A stretch of DNA of 64,000 nucleotides from Flavobacterium omnivorum (GCF_900099915.1 NZ_FNDB01000001.1:62001-126000), one strand, 5' to 3'. Positions 17,168 through 25,992 are shown, counted from the stretch's first letter. A program made the numbers and translations. Notes: generated by a model from the sequence alone, not told the origin.

Positions 17168-19066
17168 ATGAGCGATGCTTTAAAACACGAATGTGGTATA
17201 GCCTTAATTAGACTACTTAAACCGCTTGAATTTTACAAAGAAAAATACGGAACCGCTTTTTATGGAATCCAAAAAATGTATCTTTTGATGGAAAAGCAGC
17301 ACAATCGAGGACAAGATGGTGCTGGTTTTGCAAGCATAAAATTAGACGTGGAACCAGGAGAACGATACATCAGTCGCGTAAGATCCAATCACGCCCAACC
17401 TATTCAAGATGTTTTTGCTCAAATTAACGACAGAATAAATGAGGAAATGGCGGCTCATCCAGAGTACGCAGATGACGTCGCACTACAAAAACATAAAATT
17501 CCTTATTTAGGTGAATTGTTTTTGGGACACGTTCGTTATGGAACTTTTGGGAAAAACAGTATAGAAAGCGTTCACCCTTTTTTACGTCAAAATAATTGGA
17601 TGCATCGAAACCTGATTTTAGCTGGAAATTTCAACATGACCAATGTGAAAGAGCTTTTTCAAAGTTTGATTGAACTGGGTCAGCACCCAAAAGAAATGGC
17701 AGATACCGTTACGGTAATGGAAAAAATAGGGCACTTTTTAGATGATGAAGTCACTGATTTATACCAAGAATGTAAAAATGAAGGTCTTACCAAAAGAGAA
17801 GCTTCACCAATAATTGCAGAGCGGTTAGATGTAGCAAAAATATTGACCCGAGCTTCAAAAAATTTAGATGGGGGTTACGCAATGGCAGGCCTTTTGGGTC
17901 ACGGAGACTCCTTTGTTTTTAGGGATCCTGCAGGAATTCGTCCCGCTTATTTTTATCAAGATGATGAGATCGTGGTAGTAGCTTCTGAAAGACCCGTTAT
18001 TCAAACTGTTTTTAATGTGCCTTTTGATAAAGTACAAGAAATTGAACCAGGAAATGCCTTAATAATTAAGAAAAACGGAACTATTTCTATGAAGGAAATT
18101 CTTGCGCCAACGGTTAAAAAAGCATGTTCTTTTGAGCGAATTTATTTCTCCAGAGGGAGTGATGCTGAAATATATCAAGAAAGAAAAACACTAGGAAGAC
18201 TTATTCTTCCAGCTGTTTTGAAATCAATTGATCAAGATACAGACAATACGGTTTTCTCTTATATTCCCAATACGGCCGAAACTTCTTTCTACGGATTGGT
18301 AGAAGCAGCACAGGATTTCTTGAATCAAAGAAAGAACAATTATATTCTACAAAACAGAAATACATTAACGAAAGAATCGCTGCAAGAATTATTAGCAGTA
18401 AAAATCCGTACGGAAAAAGTTGCCATTAAAGATGCTAAACTTAGAACCTTTATTACTGAAGATAGCAGTCGTGACGATTTAGTTGCGCACGTATATGATG
18501 TTACCTATGGCGTGATTAAACCAACAGATAATTTGGTTATTATTGACGATAGTATTGTTCGGGGAACTACCTTGAAAATGAGTATCATCAAAATGATGGA
18601 TCGTTTGAATCCAAAGCGAATTGTTGTTGTTTCATCAGCACCACAAATACGCTATCCGGATTGTTACGGAATTGATATGGCGAAATTGGAAGGTTTAGTG
18701 GCGTTCAAAGCAGCATTAGAATTACTTAAAGAAAGAAACTTGTACCATATTGTCGATGAAGTGTATGCAAAATGTAAAGCACAGGAAAACTTTCAAGATA
18801 GTGAGGTTGTTAATTACGTGACGGCAATATACGAACCTTTTCAGCCACAAGAGGTTTCTGATAAGATCGCAGAAATGTTAAGCTCTCCTGAAATCAAGGC
18901 AGAGGTGAAAATTATTTTTCAAACCGTGGAGGATTTACATGTCGCTTGTCCAAAGAATTTGGGCGATTGGTATTTTACCGGTGACTATCCTACGCCAGGA
19001 GGTAACCGAGTAGTAAACCGTGCCTTCATGAATTTTTATGAAGGAAAAGACGCAAGAGCATACTGA
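17168..19066 (+). CDS. purF: Amidophosphoribosyltransferase, large form
   Basis: A 632-residue protein making phosphoribosylamine from PRPP and glutamine, the first step of purine synthesis. The N-terminus MSDALKHECGIALI implies removal of a short propeptide to expose the nucleophile Cys9. Glutaminase motifs HNRGQDGAGF and GHVRYGTFG follow. The PRPP loop VIIDDSIVRGTTLKMS is near residue 458. The protein is 120-150 residues longer than E. coli PurF, with an insertion around residues 175-230 and an extra C-terminal segment. CysxxCys pairs typical of the Fe-S form are not obvious. It could be a second, PurF-like paralogue; the window does not show whether a canonical purF exists elsewhere. Confidence 0.85.
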   Translation: MSDALKHECGIALIRLLKPLEFYKEKYGTAFYGIQKMYLLMEKQHNRGQDGAGFASIKLDVEPGERYISRVRSNHAQPIQDVFAQINDRINEEMAAHPEYADDVALQKHKIPYLGELFLGHVRYGTFGKNSIESVHPFLRQNNWMHRNLILAGNFNMTNVKELFQSLIELGQHPKEMADTVTVMEKIGHFLDDEVTDLYQECKNEGLTKREASPIIAERLDVAKILTRASKNLDGGYAMAGLLGHGDSFVFRDPAGIRPAYFYQDDEIVVVASERPVIQTVFNVPFDKVQEIEPGNALIIKKNGTISMKEILAPTVKKACSFERIYFSRGSDAEIYQERKTLGRLILPAVLKSIDQDTDNTVFSYIPNTAETSFYGLVEAAQDFLNQRKNNYILQNRNTLTKESLQELLAVKIRTEKVAIKDAKLRTFITEDSSRDDLVAHVYDVTYGVIKPTDNLVIIDDSIVRGTTLKMSIIKMMDRLNPKRIVVVSSAPQIRYPDCYGIDMAKLEGLVAFKAALELLKERNLYHIVDEVYAKCKAQENFQDSEVVNYVTAIYEPFQPQEVSDKIAEMLSSPEIKAEVKIIFQTVEDLHVACPKNLGDWYFTGDYPTPGGNRVVNRAFMNFYEGKDARAY

Positions 19067-19196
19067 TAATCTGGGGCTGTAAGTTTTTAATCGGTTTTCT
19101 AAGTCATTCATCTAATTTATTTGGTAGCAACCAAGAACTAGTATAAATTTGAATCACCATAACATTAGTAGGTTAAGATTATGGTAGATTTGGGGC

Positions 19197-19226
19197 AAAA
19201 AGGGTGGAAGAAATTCCACCTTTTTT
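19197..19226 (+). terminator. purF terminator
   Basis: AAAAGGGTGGAA and TTCCACCTTTTT pair around GAAA (one G-U), followed by T residues, about 130 bases after the purF stop. Confidence 0.75.
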
Positions 19227-19478
19227 ATTGGAGTAAAGTCTGAAAAAAGAGCATAGAAGAAAGAGCATAGATGAAAGAGTATAGAAGAAAGAGCATAGAA
19301 AATAGAAAAAGACAAATAAGCCAAGAGTTTATTCGTCTTTTTTGATGTGAAATGTGGGCGAACTATAAGGCATAAAAAAATAGACAAATTAACTTTTAAG
19401 TTATTTTGTCTGTTCTCTATATTCTTTATCATAGGTTTTTTTTGCAAAAAAAACTATTTCTCTAAAGCAAATCTTCTT
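19219..19478. repeat. Direct repeat, copy A of the sodA-downstream segment
   Basis: It aligns with 20483-20711 over nearly its whole length: TTTTTTATTGGAGTAAAGT at the start, a hairpin near 19305-19345 (AGACAAATAA / TTATTCGTCT), the AATAGACAAA/TTTTGTCT hairpin, a GGTTTTTTTTGC motif and finally the last codons of sodA. At 19457-19478 the minus strand reads RRFALEK-stop, identical in protein to the sodA C-terminus RRFALEK but with a different Leu codon, and with no sodA sequence beyond it. Copy A is longer because of the 14-bp tandem repeat at 19251-19306. Confidence 0.85.
19251..19306. repeat. Tandem repeat, four units of 14 bp
   Basis: The units GCATAGAAGAAAGA, GCATAGATGAAAGA, GTATAGAAGAAAGA and GCATAGAAAATAGA follow one another without spacers inside repeat copy A. 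Copy B has only a degenerate version (GTAGAAGGAAGAGAATAG), so the array expanded or contracted after the duplication. Confidence 0.85.
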
Positions 19479-19509
19479 GAAAATTGAGTGTTTTTGCTGT
19501 GCCTTTTAA

Positions 19510-20133
19510 CTAAAATTTCATACCACAAGCCAAAGAAATATTTGTGATGGTATCTCCATTTGAATCAATTTGAAAACCCGCGCTGGGGCCGATGTATATT
19601 TTATTAGAAATAGAATAGTTATAAAATAGTTGAAAAGCACCTCCAAGAGCTAAGGTGTTCTGGGGGTCTTCATTACTAATAAAAGTAATTGGCACATTAA
19701 ATCCTGTACCTGCTGCGGGAAATATAGTAGTTATGCTATCAGGGATTGACGATGATTGGTAGCGCACTAAAGGTCCTAGTCGTAAGCCTAGGTCATTTTT
19801 TTTATTTCTAAAAACACTCAATCCAATTTTACCAGCTAATTGAATTCCTGCTGTTGTAAATCTAATCGATCCATCAATGTTTTTCCCAAAATTGTCAGTG
19901 TAGTATAGAGTGCTAGAGCCATAGTGAATGCTTGTTCCAATTTCTACAGTGTACGATACTTTTTTTCTGAAATAGTGCGTATAACTTGTATTTAATGTTA
20001 AACCAGCAAGATCGCCACTGCCATGCAACCCAGTGCCCATGTCTACTTGTATGGATTTGTTTAGTAATGCTGTAGTATCTTGAGCACAAAGCAATGCTGG
20101 AAGAAAGAATAATAATAGGGCTATTGATTTCAT
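19510..20133 (-). CDS. Outer-membrane beta-barrel protein, function unknown
   Basis: A 207-residue protein with a Sec signal peptide (MKSIALLLFFLPALLCAQ) and alternating amphipathic strands rich in Gly, Tyr and Ser, ending NISLACGMKF with the C-terminal Phe of outer-membrane barrels. It probably forms an eight-stranded barrel. No specific family is recognised. The gene sits exactly between the two copies of the sodA-downstream repeat, as if it had been inserted or carried in by a recombination event. It has no co-directional partner. Codon use looks similar to the neighbours. Confidence 0.8.
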   Translation of the reverse strand: MKSIALLLFFLPALLCAQDTTALLNKSIQVDMGTGLHGSGDLAGLTLNTSYTHYFRKKVSYTVEIGTSIHYGSSTLYYTDNFGKNIDGSIRFTTAGIQLAGKIGLSVFRNKKNDLGLRLGPLVRYQSSSIPDSITTIFPAAGTGFNVPITFISNEDPQNTLALGGAFQLFYNYSISNKIYIGPSAGFQIDSNGDTITNISLACGMKF

Positions 20134-20687
20134 GTGTTAACTGTTGTATTGATTTACTTTCTTCTTTTAATGTAAGCATAACTAATATTTTATGGTTAGT
20201 ATTTGTAAGTGAAATTACATTAAATTTATTCTAAAAATAATTTATTTAACATAAAAATAACACTATTAATATTATTTTTAAAAAACCATGTACTTCTTTT
20301 TTAGTGTTTTAAATTAATAAACAAGTATAAAGTTTAATTGTCGCTTAAAAGAATTGAGCCCTATTTATAGAATAGAAAACTGAGATAATAAAAAGGACTA
20401 AGTTGACAATTTCAGCAGAAAAATTCTAAATTAAATGATTGAAATCAAGATTAATAAAGTTAATAACTTTTATTTTTAGAGTTACTTTTTTATTGGAATA
20501 AAGTGAGGTAAAAAGAAAGTAGAAGGAAGAGAATAGAAAAAAGACGAATGAGCCAAGAGTTCACTCGTCTTTTTTGATATAATATATGGGCAAATTACTG
20601 GGCATAAAAAAATAGACAAATAAACTTTTAAGTTATTTTGTCTATTTTCTATATTCTTTATTATAGGTTTTTTTTGCAAAAAAAAAA
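20134..20687. other. Intergenic region upstream of the barrel gene, downstream of sodA
   Basis: About 550 very AT-rich bases. The left 340 bases hold no gene or clear box. The right part (20483-20687) is repeat copy B. The minus-strand frame at 20482-20679 resembles the one in copy A only because the DNA is duplicated. Confidence 0.7.
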
Positions 20688-20711
20688 CTATTTCTCCAAA
20701 GCAAATCTTCT
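20483..20711. repeat. Direct repeat, copy B, including the sodA 3' end
   Basis: The counterpart of 19219-19478. It holds a hairpin AGACGAATGA/TCACTCGTCT (20541-20570) that in the minus direction pairs with one G-U and runs into T6, so it probably terminates sodA. A second near-palindrome, AATAGACAAA/TTTTGTCTATT, and an A/T-rich stem next to the sodA stop are also present. Confidence 0.85.
20541..20570 (-). terminator. Probable sodA terminator
   Basis: On the minus strand AGACGAGTGA pairs with TCATTCGTCT (one G-U) and is followed by TTTTTCTATT. The same structure is retained in repeat copy A (near 19312-19340). Confidence 0.65.
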
Positions 20712-21296
20712 AGCCACTTCAGTCCAGTTAATTACATTGAAAAAAGCTTCAATATAATCTGGTCTTCTGTTTTGATAATGCAAGTAGTAAGCATGTTCCC
20801 AAACATCCATTCCTAAAATTGGAGTTCCACCACAACCTACACCTGGCATCAATGGATTGTCTTGGTTTGGAGTTCCGCAAACTTCTACTTTTCCGCCTTT
20901 ATGAACACAAAGCCAAGCCCATCCCGAACCAAATTGAGTAGCTCCAGCTTTACTAAAACTTGCTTTAAATTCTTCAAAAGTTCCAAAAGCAGCTTCAATT
21001 GCAGCCAATAAATCACCTGTTGGAAGTCCGCCACCGTCTGGTGTCATTACAGTCCAAAATAGGCTGTGATTGTAAAAACCTCCACCGTTGTTGCGAACGG
21101 GCATGTTTTTCATATCAAGGTTGATCAAGATATTTTCAATTGTCTTACCTTCCATATCCGTCCCTGCAATAGCAGCATTTACGTTGGTAATGTAAGCGTT
21201 GTGATGTTTTGAGTGATGGATTTCCATCGTACGAGCATCAATATAAGGTTCTAATGCGTCATACGCATAAGGTAATTGTGGTAATTCAAAAGCCAT
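20688..21296 (-). CDS. sodA: Superoxide dismutase, Mn/Fe family
   Basis: A 202-residue cytosolic enzyme converting superoxide to peroxide and oxygen. The metal ligands are visible: His near residue 27 ([12 protein letters not shown]), His near 77 ([11 protein letters not shown]), and Asp and His in [13 protein letters not shown] near 164-168. GGG before the YNH motif and NQD in [12 protein letters not shown] are features I associate with the Mn or cambialistic type rather than strict Fe enzymes, but metal use cannot be settled from sequence. A TAAATTTG box lies upstream on the minus strand (21343-21336). Its last seven codons are duplicated in repeat copy A. Confidence 0.93.
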   Translation of the reverse strand: MAFELPQLPYAYDALEPYIDARTMEIHHSKHHNAYITNVNAAIAGTDMEGKTIENILINLDMKNMPVRNNGGGFYNHSLFWTVMTPDGGGLPTGDLLAAIEAAFGTFEEFKASFSKAGATQFGSGWAWLCVHKGGKVEVCGTPNQDNPLMPGVGCGGTPILGMDVWEHAYYLHYQNRRPDYIEAFFNVINWTEVARRFALEK

Positions 21297-21653
21297 AATA
21301 TGATTGTTTAAATTAATTTATGTTATTATTTTATCCAAATTTAAACATTAAACTTTGGAAACGGAAATTCTATTTCGTTATAATTTCATTAAATTAACTG
21401 ATAGTGTGTTTTATTAAAATTGCAATTCGTTGCTAATTAAGAGTTAATTGCAGTTTCCAGCTGCAATTTTTTTGTTTTTTATCGAAAAAACAAAATGGGT
21501 TTACGTTTTAAACATAGTTCACTAAACTCCTATGAGAATAAAAGTGAGGTGAAGTTGTTAAACTTAAAATACGACTGTATTTTAAACCATTGTTTAATTC
21601 CCGAAAAAAAATTAGTATTGAAAAATTATTTTTTGTTACCTTAAAATTATCTT
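21297..21653. other. Intergenic region between comF and sodA
   Basis: Both flanking genes are on the minus strand. It holds the sodA -7 box (21343-21336) and a terminator-like hairpin oriented for the plus strand (21446-21476), although no plus-strand gene is visible upstream of it. Nothing else was recognised. Confidence 0.6.
21446..21476 (+). terminator. Orphan plus-strand terminator-like hairpin
   Basis: AATTGCAG and CTGCAATT pair around a seven-base loop and run into seven T and then more T. The T-run exists only in the plus direction, where no gene precedes it; a short RNA started between about 21300 and 21446 would end here. Confidence 0.55.
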
Positions 21654-22337
21654 TTAAGATTGTGCCATTGCCATACAAACAACGCTAATTTTTGCACCCG
21701 GAATTTTAAGTATGGCTCGAGAACATGCTTCAAGTGTGGCTCCAGTAGTGATAACATCATCAATCACTAAGAAATGTTTGTTGTGATCTTTCTCCGTAAA
21801 CGAAACATCAAAAACCGTAGCAATGCCTTCCGTTCTACCTAAAAGATTTTTCTTGGATTGCGTTTTTGAATACACATTGCGAAGCAAGAGAGAATCGTTA
21901 TAGGTCAGGTTTAAATTGAAAGATAGTGCTTTACCAAACGCAGTTACCTGATTGTACCCTCTTTCTTTTAATTTTCGGCTATGCAAGGGAACGGGAATGA
22001 TTTCATCGACTGATTGTAATAATTCGATGCTTTTTAAATCTTCGGCGTACCATTCGCCTAGAATGGTTCCTATTTCCTCGTGCCCTTTGTATTTTAAATT
22101 ATGGATTAGTTCTTGGACAATGCCCTTTTTATGAAAATAAAATAATGCCGAAGTATGGATTACAGGAATTCGTCCATAGAATTTTTTGAAAGCTTCATTT
22201 TCCGCGTTAAGATGATGATTCGTTAACGGAATATCGTGCCGGCAAACGGTACAAATCACATTTTCATTGGTCAATAAAAAAGAGCTGCAACCGGAACAGA
22301 CTTTTGGAAAAAAGAGATTAATAAGGCTTTCAAACAT
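21654..22337 (-). CDS. ComF family phosphoribosyltransferase-like protein
   Basis: A 227-residue protein with an N-terminal four-cysteine zinc motif (CSGCSSFLLTNENVICTVC, residues about 13-31) and a C-terminal type-I PRTase domain with the PRPP-binding loop FLVIDDVITTGATLEACS near residue 187. ComF/GntX proteins act in uptake and use of transformed DNA in competent bacteria; the molecular activity is not firmly known. The length is typical. It is transcribed away from glyS. Confidence 0.9.
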   Translation of the reverse strand: MFESLINLFFPKVCSGCSSFLLTNENVICTVCRHDIPLTNHHLNAENEAFKKFYGRIPVIHTSALFYFHKKGIVQELIHNLKYKGHEEIGTILGEWYAEDLKSIELLQSVDEIIPVPLHSRKLKERGYNQVTAFGKALSFNLNLTYNDSLLLRNVYSKTQSKKNLLGRTEGIATVFDVSFTEKDHNKHFLVIDDVITTGATLEACSRAILKIPGAKISVVCMAMAQS

Positions 22338-22434
22338 GTAATCAGGGATTTATTTATAAAAATAGACAAATCAATGCTTCAATCTTTAACAATTTTCTTT
22401 TTTTTAAGTTCACTTTTTATATTTTTGCATCATT

Positions 22435-23976
22435 ATGGCAAAACAAGAAGATTTATTTAAGAATGTAGTTTCGCACGCAAAAGAATACGGATTTATTTTT
22501 CCGTCAAGCGAAATATACGATGGTTTAAGTGCGGTCTATGATTATGCACAAAACGGAGTGGAATTAAAAAAGAACATACGTGAATACTGGTGGAAAGCGA
22601 TGGTTCAAATGAATGACAACATTGTAGGTCTTGACGCATCCATTTTAATGCATCCAACTACTTGGAAAGCATCAGGCCACGTAGATGCTTTTAATGATCC
22701 ATTGATAGACAACAAAGATTCAAAAAGAAGATATAGAGCCGATGTTTTGATTGAAGATTATGCCGAAAAGCTAAATCAAAAAGCAATCAAAGAAATCGAA
22801 AAAGCAAGAGCTCGTTTTGGTGATGCTTTCAATGAGCAAGAATTTGTTACAACAAATGCTCGTGTAATGGAGTACAAAGCTAAAGAAAGAGAAATTCTAG
22901 AAAGAATGGCACGTTCTTTAGGTAATGAAGACTTGGAAGATGTAAAAGCGTTAATCGAAGAATTAGAAATAGCTTGTCCTGAATCAGGTTCAAGAAACTG
23001 GACCGAAGTACGTCAATTTAACTTGATGTTTGGAACAAAACTTGGCGCTTCAGCTGATTCAGCAATGGATTTATATTTGCGTCCCGAGACAGCTCAAGGT
23101 ATTTTTGTCAATTTCTTAAATGTACAAAAATCAGGACGAATGAAAGTTCCTTTTGGAATTGCACAAACCGGAAAAGCATTTAGAAATGAAATTGTAGCAA
23201 GACAATTTATTTTCCGTATGCGGGAGTTTGAACAAATGGAAATGCAATTTTTTGTACGTCCAGGCGAAGAAATGAAGCATTATGAATTCTGGAAAGAAGC
23301 CCGTTTAAAGTGGCACTTGTCTCTTGGTTTAGGAAGAGAGAACTACCGTTTCCACGATCACGAAAAACTTGCGCATTATGCAAATGCTGCAGCTGATATT
23401 GAGTTTAATTTTCCTTTTGGATTCAAAGAATTAGAAGGAATTCATTCCAGAACTGATTTTGACTTGAAAGCACATGAACAATTCTCGGGTAGAAAATTAC
23501 AGTATTTTGATGCGGAATTAAACCAGAATTATGTTCCTTATGTAGTGGAAACTTCGGTAGGATTAGATAGAATGTTTTTAGCAGTTTTTGCTACTTCATT
23601 AAAGGAAGAAACATTAGAAGACGGTTCTACAAGAACAGTGCTGAAATTACCTTCGGTTCTGGCACCAACAAAAGCGGCTATTTTACCATTGGTAAAGAAA
23701 GATGGATTGCCCGAAATTGCACATAAGATTATTGACGATTTACGTTGGGATTTCAACGTTTCGTATGATGAAAAAGATGCGGTAGGAAGACGTTATAGAA
23801 GACAAGATGCATTAGGAACTCCGTTTTGTATAACGGTGGATCATCAAACGATCGAAGATCAAACGGTGACAATTCGTCATAGAGATACGATGAAACAAGA
23901 TCGTGTAGCGATTGCAGATTTGAAATCGATTATCGAGAATGAAGTTTCAATGAAAAACTGGTTGATGAAAATGTAA
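22435..23976 (+). CDS. glyS: Glycine--tRNA ligase (dimeric alpha2 type)
   Basis: A 513-residue class II synthetase charging tRNA-Gly. Family features include HPTTWKASGHVDAFNDP near residue 76, LRPETAQGIFVNFLNVQ near 217 (motif 2 area), IGAQTGK-like IAQTGKAFRNEI near 240, and VETSVGLDRMFLAVF near 368 (motif 3). A C-terminal anticodon-binding domain follows from about residue 400 (KAAILPLVKK). This is the eukaryote/Bacillota/Bacteroidetes single-chain form, not the E. coli alpha2beta2 form. A TATTTTTG box lies at 22420-22427, only eight bases before the ATG, implying a very short leader. Confidence 0.96.
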   Translation: MAKQEDLFKNVVSHAKEYGFIFPSSEIYDGLSAVYDYAQNGVELKKNIREYWWKAMVQMNDNIVGLDASILMHPTTWKASGHVDAFNDPLIDNKDSKRRYRADVLIEDYAEKLNQKAIKEIEKARARFGDAFNEQEFVTTNARVMEYKAKEREILERMARSLGNEDLEDVKALIEELEIACPESGSRNWTEVRQFNLMFGTKLGASADSAMDLYLRPETAQGIFVNFLNVQKSGRMKVPFGIAQTGKAFRNEIVARQFIFRMREFEQMEMQFFVRPGEEMKHYEFWKEARLKWHLSLGLGRENYRFHDHEKLAHYANAAADIEFNFPFGFKELEGIHSRTDFDLKAHEQFSGRKLQYFDAELNQNYVPYVVETSVGLDRMFLAVFATSLKEETLEDGSTRTVLKLPSVLAPTKAAILPLVKKDGLPEIAHKIIDDLRWDFNVSYDEKDAVGRRYRRQDALGTPFCITVDHQTIEDQTVTIRHRDTMKQDRVAIADLKSIIENEVSMKNWLMKM

Positions 23977-23994
23977 TTGTTTTTGATTTATATT

Positions 23995-24026
23995 CAAAAA
24001 AAGCTTCTCGATTGAGAAGCTTTTTT
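23995..24026. terminator. Bidirectional terminator between glyS and the barrel gene
   Basis: AAAAGCTTCTC and GAGAAGCTTTT pair around GATT, with A-run and T-run on either side. It lies between convergent genes, nearly touching the stop at 24029. Confidence 0.9.
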
Positions 24027-24028
24027 GT

Positions 24029-24544
24029 TTAGAATCGGTAGCCGAAAGTTATTCCACCACGACCAACGATCTCATAATCGGTATCACTACTATTGAATAA
24101 ATTTCTTCCAACGCCTGCATTTATTTCAAAAACAAAACCTTTACTTGTAATCCATTTAGAGCCTAAACCAAAACCAAGAGCAAAATCAGTTCTGGTTTCT
24201 ATATTTGAATTATTAGTATTACTATAAATGTAGCTTTCATAGGAGTTTAACATACCAAATCCTTCTGCAAAAAATCCTGCAGCGGGTTTTTTACCAAAAA
24301 AATAGCGGTAGTAAGGTGTTAACTGAAAGTTTGGTTCAATGTCTTCAATTATTGGAACAAATACCGAAACACCAAAAGCGGATTCTTCATTTATTATTCT
24401 TTCAAACGTGCCTTCGAAAGCACCTGCAACTAAAAACGCAACATTTAGTTTGATCTCGTTTCTCTTGAAATCAATTGTTTCTTTTTCTTGGCTAAAGCCA
24501 AATAAAGAGGAAGTTAAGCATAGTAAGACAAATAGTTTTTTCAT
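24029..24544 (-). CDS. Small outer-membrane beta-barrel protein
   Basis: A 171-residue protein with a signal peptide (MKKLFVLLCLTSSLFGFSQ) and a predicted eight-strand barrel (alternating strands such as IKLNVAFLVAGAFEGTFE, FQLTPYYRYFFG, FALGFGLGSKWI, GGITFGYRF). It ends in Phe, as expected for barrel assembly. It resembles the DUF3575/OmpW-like small barrels common in Flavobacteria, but a precise family cannot be stated. Monocistronic. Confidence 0.8.
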   Translation of the reverse strand: MKKLFVLLCLTSSLFGFSQEKETIDFKRNEIKLNVAFLVAGAFEGTFERIINEESAFGVSVFVPIIEDIEPNFQLTPYYRYFFGKKPAAGFFAEGFGMLNSYESYIYSNTNNSNIETRTDFALGFGLGSKWITSKGFVFEINAGVGRNLFNSSDTDYEIVGRGGITFGYRF

Positions 24545-25009
24545 AGAAGTGGTTTTTTGTATAAAAGTAAGATAAATTTGCTAAATATGTATTTTTTTTA
24601 CATGTTAATTCGGACAAGTTTTATTTAAGGAATAAAATGCCACTACTAATCGGTATTAGTTCAATAAATAATTGCTAACAGATACTTTTTTTTATTACTG
24701 ATACACAGTTTTTTAGCTAGTATTCACGCTAGGTCTCCGATTTTCAATTTCTTTTAAAACAGAAAAAATGCTCTTTATCGGATATATTTGCATTTCATCT
24801 TAATGTATCAACATTTGTTAAGAACATATGAACAACCTTTATTGAAAAATAGTTAAATGCTTATTTTTAGAATGTTAAATAAGAGTTTTTTAGCTAAAAT
24901 ATCAAGTTTTTATTTAATAATTTCTCAAATCTATCCTAATAAGTTAATTTTTTGGAGTGTGTTTTGCTTCAGCTATTTAAGATAATACCTAACAATTCCT
25001 GGAAAACCG
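24545..25009. other. Divergent intergenic region upstream of the LytTR gene
   Basis: About 465 AT-rich bases between the minus-strand barrel gene and the plus-strand LytTR gene. I see no two-box promoter, repeat or open frame of note. Confidence 0.5.
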
Positions 25010-25012
25010 TTG

Positions 25013-25825
25013 ATGAATTATTCGTACATTATTATTGATGCTAATCAAGAAGATGTTTTGAAAACAAAAGGCATTGCTGATCGTTTTTCGGAGCTTGAAT
25101 TTCTAGCATCCGCAAATAATTATTCAGAGGGACTAAATCTTATATTAGAACACACGCCTGCATTAGTATTTCTAGAAATAGATCCTATAGATACAGCCAG
25201 TAATTTGTCTTTGGCATTGATCAATGAACTGCATAGGTATTTAAAAGTCATCCCTAAAATTATTGTCACCACCAGCAAAAAAGACTTGGCCTTTGAGGCA
25301 ATACAGCATGGAGTCACGGATTATTTATTAAAACCGTTGCTGCGAATCGATTTAATCAAATTGACTTTAAAATTGAATAAGTCGCAAGCCGAAAAGGAAG
25401 AGCATTTAAATGAACCTGTTGATGATGATAATAAAGCAGTATTTCTGCCCCAACAGGAGACAGTAAGTCAAGGTCAATCGTTGACTTTATGTATTAAGTC
25501 TTATGGAGATTATCGCTACATTGATGCAAAAGACATCTGTTACCTTCGAGCGGATAATAACTCCACGGACCTTCATTTGTACAATGGAGAAATGATAACG
25601 GCATTTAAGACACTAAAACATTTTGAGGGTATATTGTCCTATCCCTTCATAAGAATCCACAACAGTTACATTGTCAATCGCAACTATATTTCAAGAATTC
25701 ATAGCGGCAATTCAGTTTGTTATATTAAAAACAGTACTGTAAAACTTCCTTTTTCTAAATCCTATAAGGTGAATATTGACCTTATTATCTCTGAATTTGC
25801 CAATGGGAATTATCTTGAAATCTAA
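25013..25825 (+). CDS. LytTR-type response regulator with degenerate receiver domain
   Basis: The frame opens with TTG at 25010, but the ATG at 25013 is a better start (270 residues, MNYSYIIIDANQEDV). Residues 1-125 have a CheY-like fold; residues about 160-265 are a LytTR DNA-binding domain (YRYIDAKDICYLRADNN, FIRIHNSYIVNRNYISRI, VKLPFSKSYK). The receiver lacks normal chemistry: the phosphoacceptor position reads VFLEIDP (Glu in place of Asp) and the N-terminal acidic pair reads IDAN. The Lys-Pro (LLKPL) is kept. Together these suggest a regulator that does not need phosphorylation. It lies 167 bases upstream of the repeat-peptide gene and near a sensor kinase. No kinase is directly linked to it. 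Confidence 0.88.
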   Translation: MNYSYIIIDANQEDVLKTKGIADRFSELEFLASANNYSEGLNLILEHTPALVFLEIDPIDTASNLSLALINELHRYLKVIPKIIVTTSKKDLAFEAIQHGVTDYLLKPLLRIDLIKLTLKLNKSQAEKEEHLNEPVDDDNKAVFLPQQETVSQGQSLTLCIKSYGDYRYIDAKDICYLRADNNSTDLHLYNGEMITAFKTLKHFEGILSYPFIRIHNSYIVNRNYISRIHSGNSVCYIKNSTVKLPFSKSYKVNIDLIISEFANGNYLEI

Positions 25826-25992
25826 AAAATAGTCATCTACTTTAATTTGGGGGTCATTCACTCTTAAACGACCGCATTCTACCATAAACGCTTATTTTTA
25901 GAGGGGAAACTGATGTTGTCTGTGTAGTTTTACAAAAGAATCTACCGCTGCGTGGTTCTAAAACAAATAACAAAACATAAAATCCCCAAATT

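Larger units (their letters stand above)
19067..19509. other. Intergenic region with purF terminator, 14-bp tandem repeat and repeat copy A
   Basis: It contains the purF terminator (19197-19226), four tandem 14-bp units (19251-19306) and copy A of a duplicated segment that is also found downstream of sodA (19219-19478). The long minus-strand frame here (19154-19447) is non-coding repeat sequence and runs through these elements. Confidence 0.7.

Noticed and set aside
19251..19306. Short regular repeats considered as a CRISPR array
   Set aside because: Units are 14 bp and directly abutting, with no spacers and no cas genes nearby.
19154..19447. 97-codon minus-strand frame, similar to the frame at 20482-20679
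   Set aside because: Similarity comes from the duplicated non-coding segment; the frame runs through the tandem repeat and hairpins and has repeat-like composition.
20482..20679. 65-codon minus-strand frame downstream of sodA
   Set aside because: Overlaps the sodA terminator and repeat copy B; no protein-like features.
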